Origin: an uncultured Sutterella sp.
GTDB taxonomy: Bacteria > Pseudomonadota > Gammaproteobacteria > Burkholderiales > Burkholderiaceae_F
DNA length: 42,344 bases
Direction of reading: 5' to 3'
Assembly (NCBI GenBank): GCA_905198475.1
Contig: CAJKCQ010000013.1
Location: forward strand, 1 to 42,344
The position numbers and the translations under genes are program-made. Shown here piece by piece: positions 41,933-42,344 of this stretch. A model generated the notes under the pieces. That model was not told the DNA's origin. It ran no database searches and saw nothing but the letters and a program-made list of their open reading frames with translations. The number at the start of each line of letters is the position of its first letter. The first letter of the stretch is position 1.

Positions 41933-41941
41933 GGTAATACC
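41933..41941 (-). promoter_or_regulatory. GGTATTACC palindrome upstream of metQ
   Basis: On the minus strand the site reads GGTATTACC, identical to 17183-17191 before the metY stub and close to GGTATCTACC at 15621-15630 before alaA. A common regulator of sulfur amino-acid genes is conceivable; the site is short, so chance is not excluded. Confidence 0.3.
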
Positions 41942-42035
41942 GCAACCGCACTTCCGGACATGCCTTAGGTCCGTTGTGGGCCGTGAGCTCCGCTCGCGTC
42001 GCGCTTCTCACAAAGCCCCCCGGGTCCGGCGCCTC

Positions 42036-42344
42036 TCAGAGGATCGCAAATGCGATCCAGAAGGGAATCGTCGCCATGGCGGCGAGCGTCTGGAGCGTGG
42101 TCGCCCGCGGCCGCCGCCGGCGCGTCGCCCCGCATGGCCGCGGTCATCACGCAGCAGGACTGTTCGGTCGGGAGCATCGCGAAGATGGTGACCACGCCCG
42201 CGGCCGCCCCCGAGAGGCCGAAGAAGGCGGTCGCCGCAACCGCGACTGCAGGGAAATGCGGCGTGACGACGGCGGCCTTGCTCGGGCCAACATCGACGCC
42301 GACGCGTTCGGAGAGCGGCGCGTAGACGTGCCGCACGGGTGGCA
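42036..42344 (-). pseudogene. 3' end of an AEC-type permease, frameshifted and cut by the window edge
   Basis: Reading in from the edge, the frame gives PHFPAVAVAATAFFGLSG, AAGVVTIFAMLPTEQSCCVM and TAAMRGDAPAAAA. The natural ending TTLQTLAAMATIPFWIAFAIL with a TGA at 42038-42036 is in the next frame, so one base has been gained near 42107-42113 (GCGGGC). The helical pattern and the late 'TLQT' helix resemble auxin-efflux-carrier/malonate-permease C-termini. The start lies beyond base 42344. Sequencing error cannot be excluded. Confidence 0.5.

Overview
The window (about 42.3 kb, GC-rich, strong G/C third-position bias) reads as chromosome of a betaproteobacterium, most likely an anaerobic or microaerophilic Sutterellaceae-type Burkholderiales. 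The inference rests on general composition, a Tat-exported fumarate-reductase-like flavoprotein, a signal-peptide MetQ without lipobox, a long-form QueF and anaerobic ferrous-iron uptake genes; no rRNA or other phylogenetic marker is present. No tRNA, rRNA, CRISPR array, insertion sequence or phage gene was seen.

Layout. (1) 189-6540: compact, overlapping histidine operon hisD-C-B-H-A-F-IE ending at a strong terminator; hisB and hisIE are fused in the enterobacterial manner and hisG is not directly upstream. (2) 6600-8868: a small membrane protein, leuE, and a decayed leuE-like paralogue with three frameshifts. (3) 8946-14274: TetR regulator, lipoprotein adaptor and RND pump on the minus strand behind a clean TetR-type operator. 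(4) 14450-17880: a sulfur-carrier locus: a ThiS-like carrier ending Gly-Gly-Gly-Ala, its E1-like activating enzyme, alanine aminotransferase alaA, a 39-codon stub of an O-acetylhomoserine sulfhydrylase, and a JAMM peptidase. This matches the parts list of the HcyS/HcyF/HcyD/MetY protein-thiocarboxylate route to homocysteine described in Wolinella succinogenes, with metY broken. (5) 17881-26239: an iron locus: AT-rich Fur-box leader, PacL-like small membrane protein, P1B ATPase with an SCA metal motif, a second protein with the same HMA-like domain, a small membrane protein, then feoA-feoA-feoB. It resembles the fez clusters that build ferrosome iron organelles. (6) 26339-35640: an unknown protein, mutM, and a minus-strand cellulose operon bcsA-bcsB-bcsZ-bcsG with no bcsC. 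(7) 36003-39664: 2-hydroxyacid dehydrogenase, queF, Tat flavoprotein. (8) 39847-42344: homocysteine methyltransferase, MetQ, and the frameshifted end of an AEC-type permease.

Working together: the locus in region 4, mmuM and metQ all touch homocysteine/methionine supply, and a short GGTA-N(1-2)-TACC element lies upstream of three of those units. Region 5 would couple ferrous-iron import (Feo) to iron sequestration in a membrane compartment (Fez-like). The two strongest leads for new biology are the Fez-Feo locus and the Hcy sulfur-carrier locus. Both rest on motif reading and recalled literature, not on a database search.
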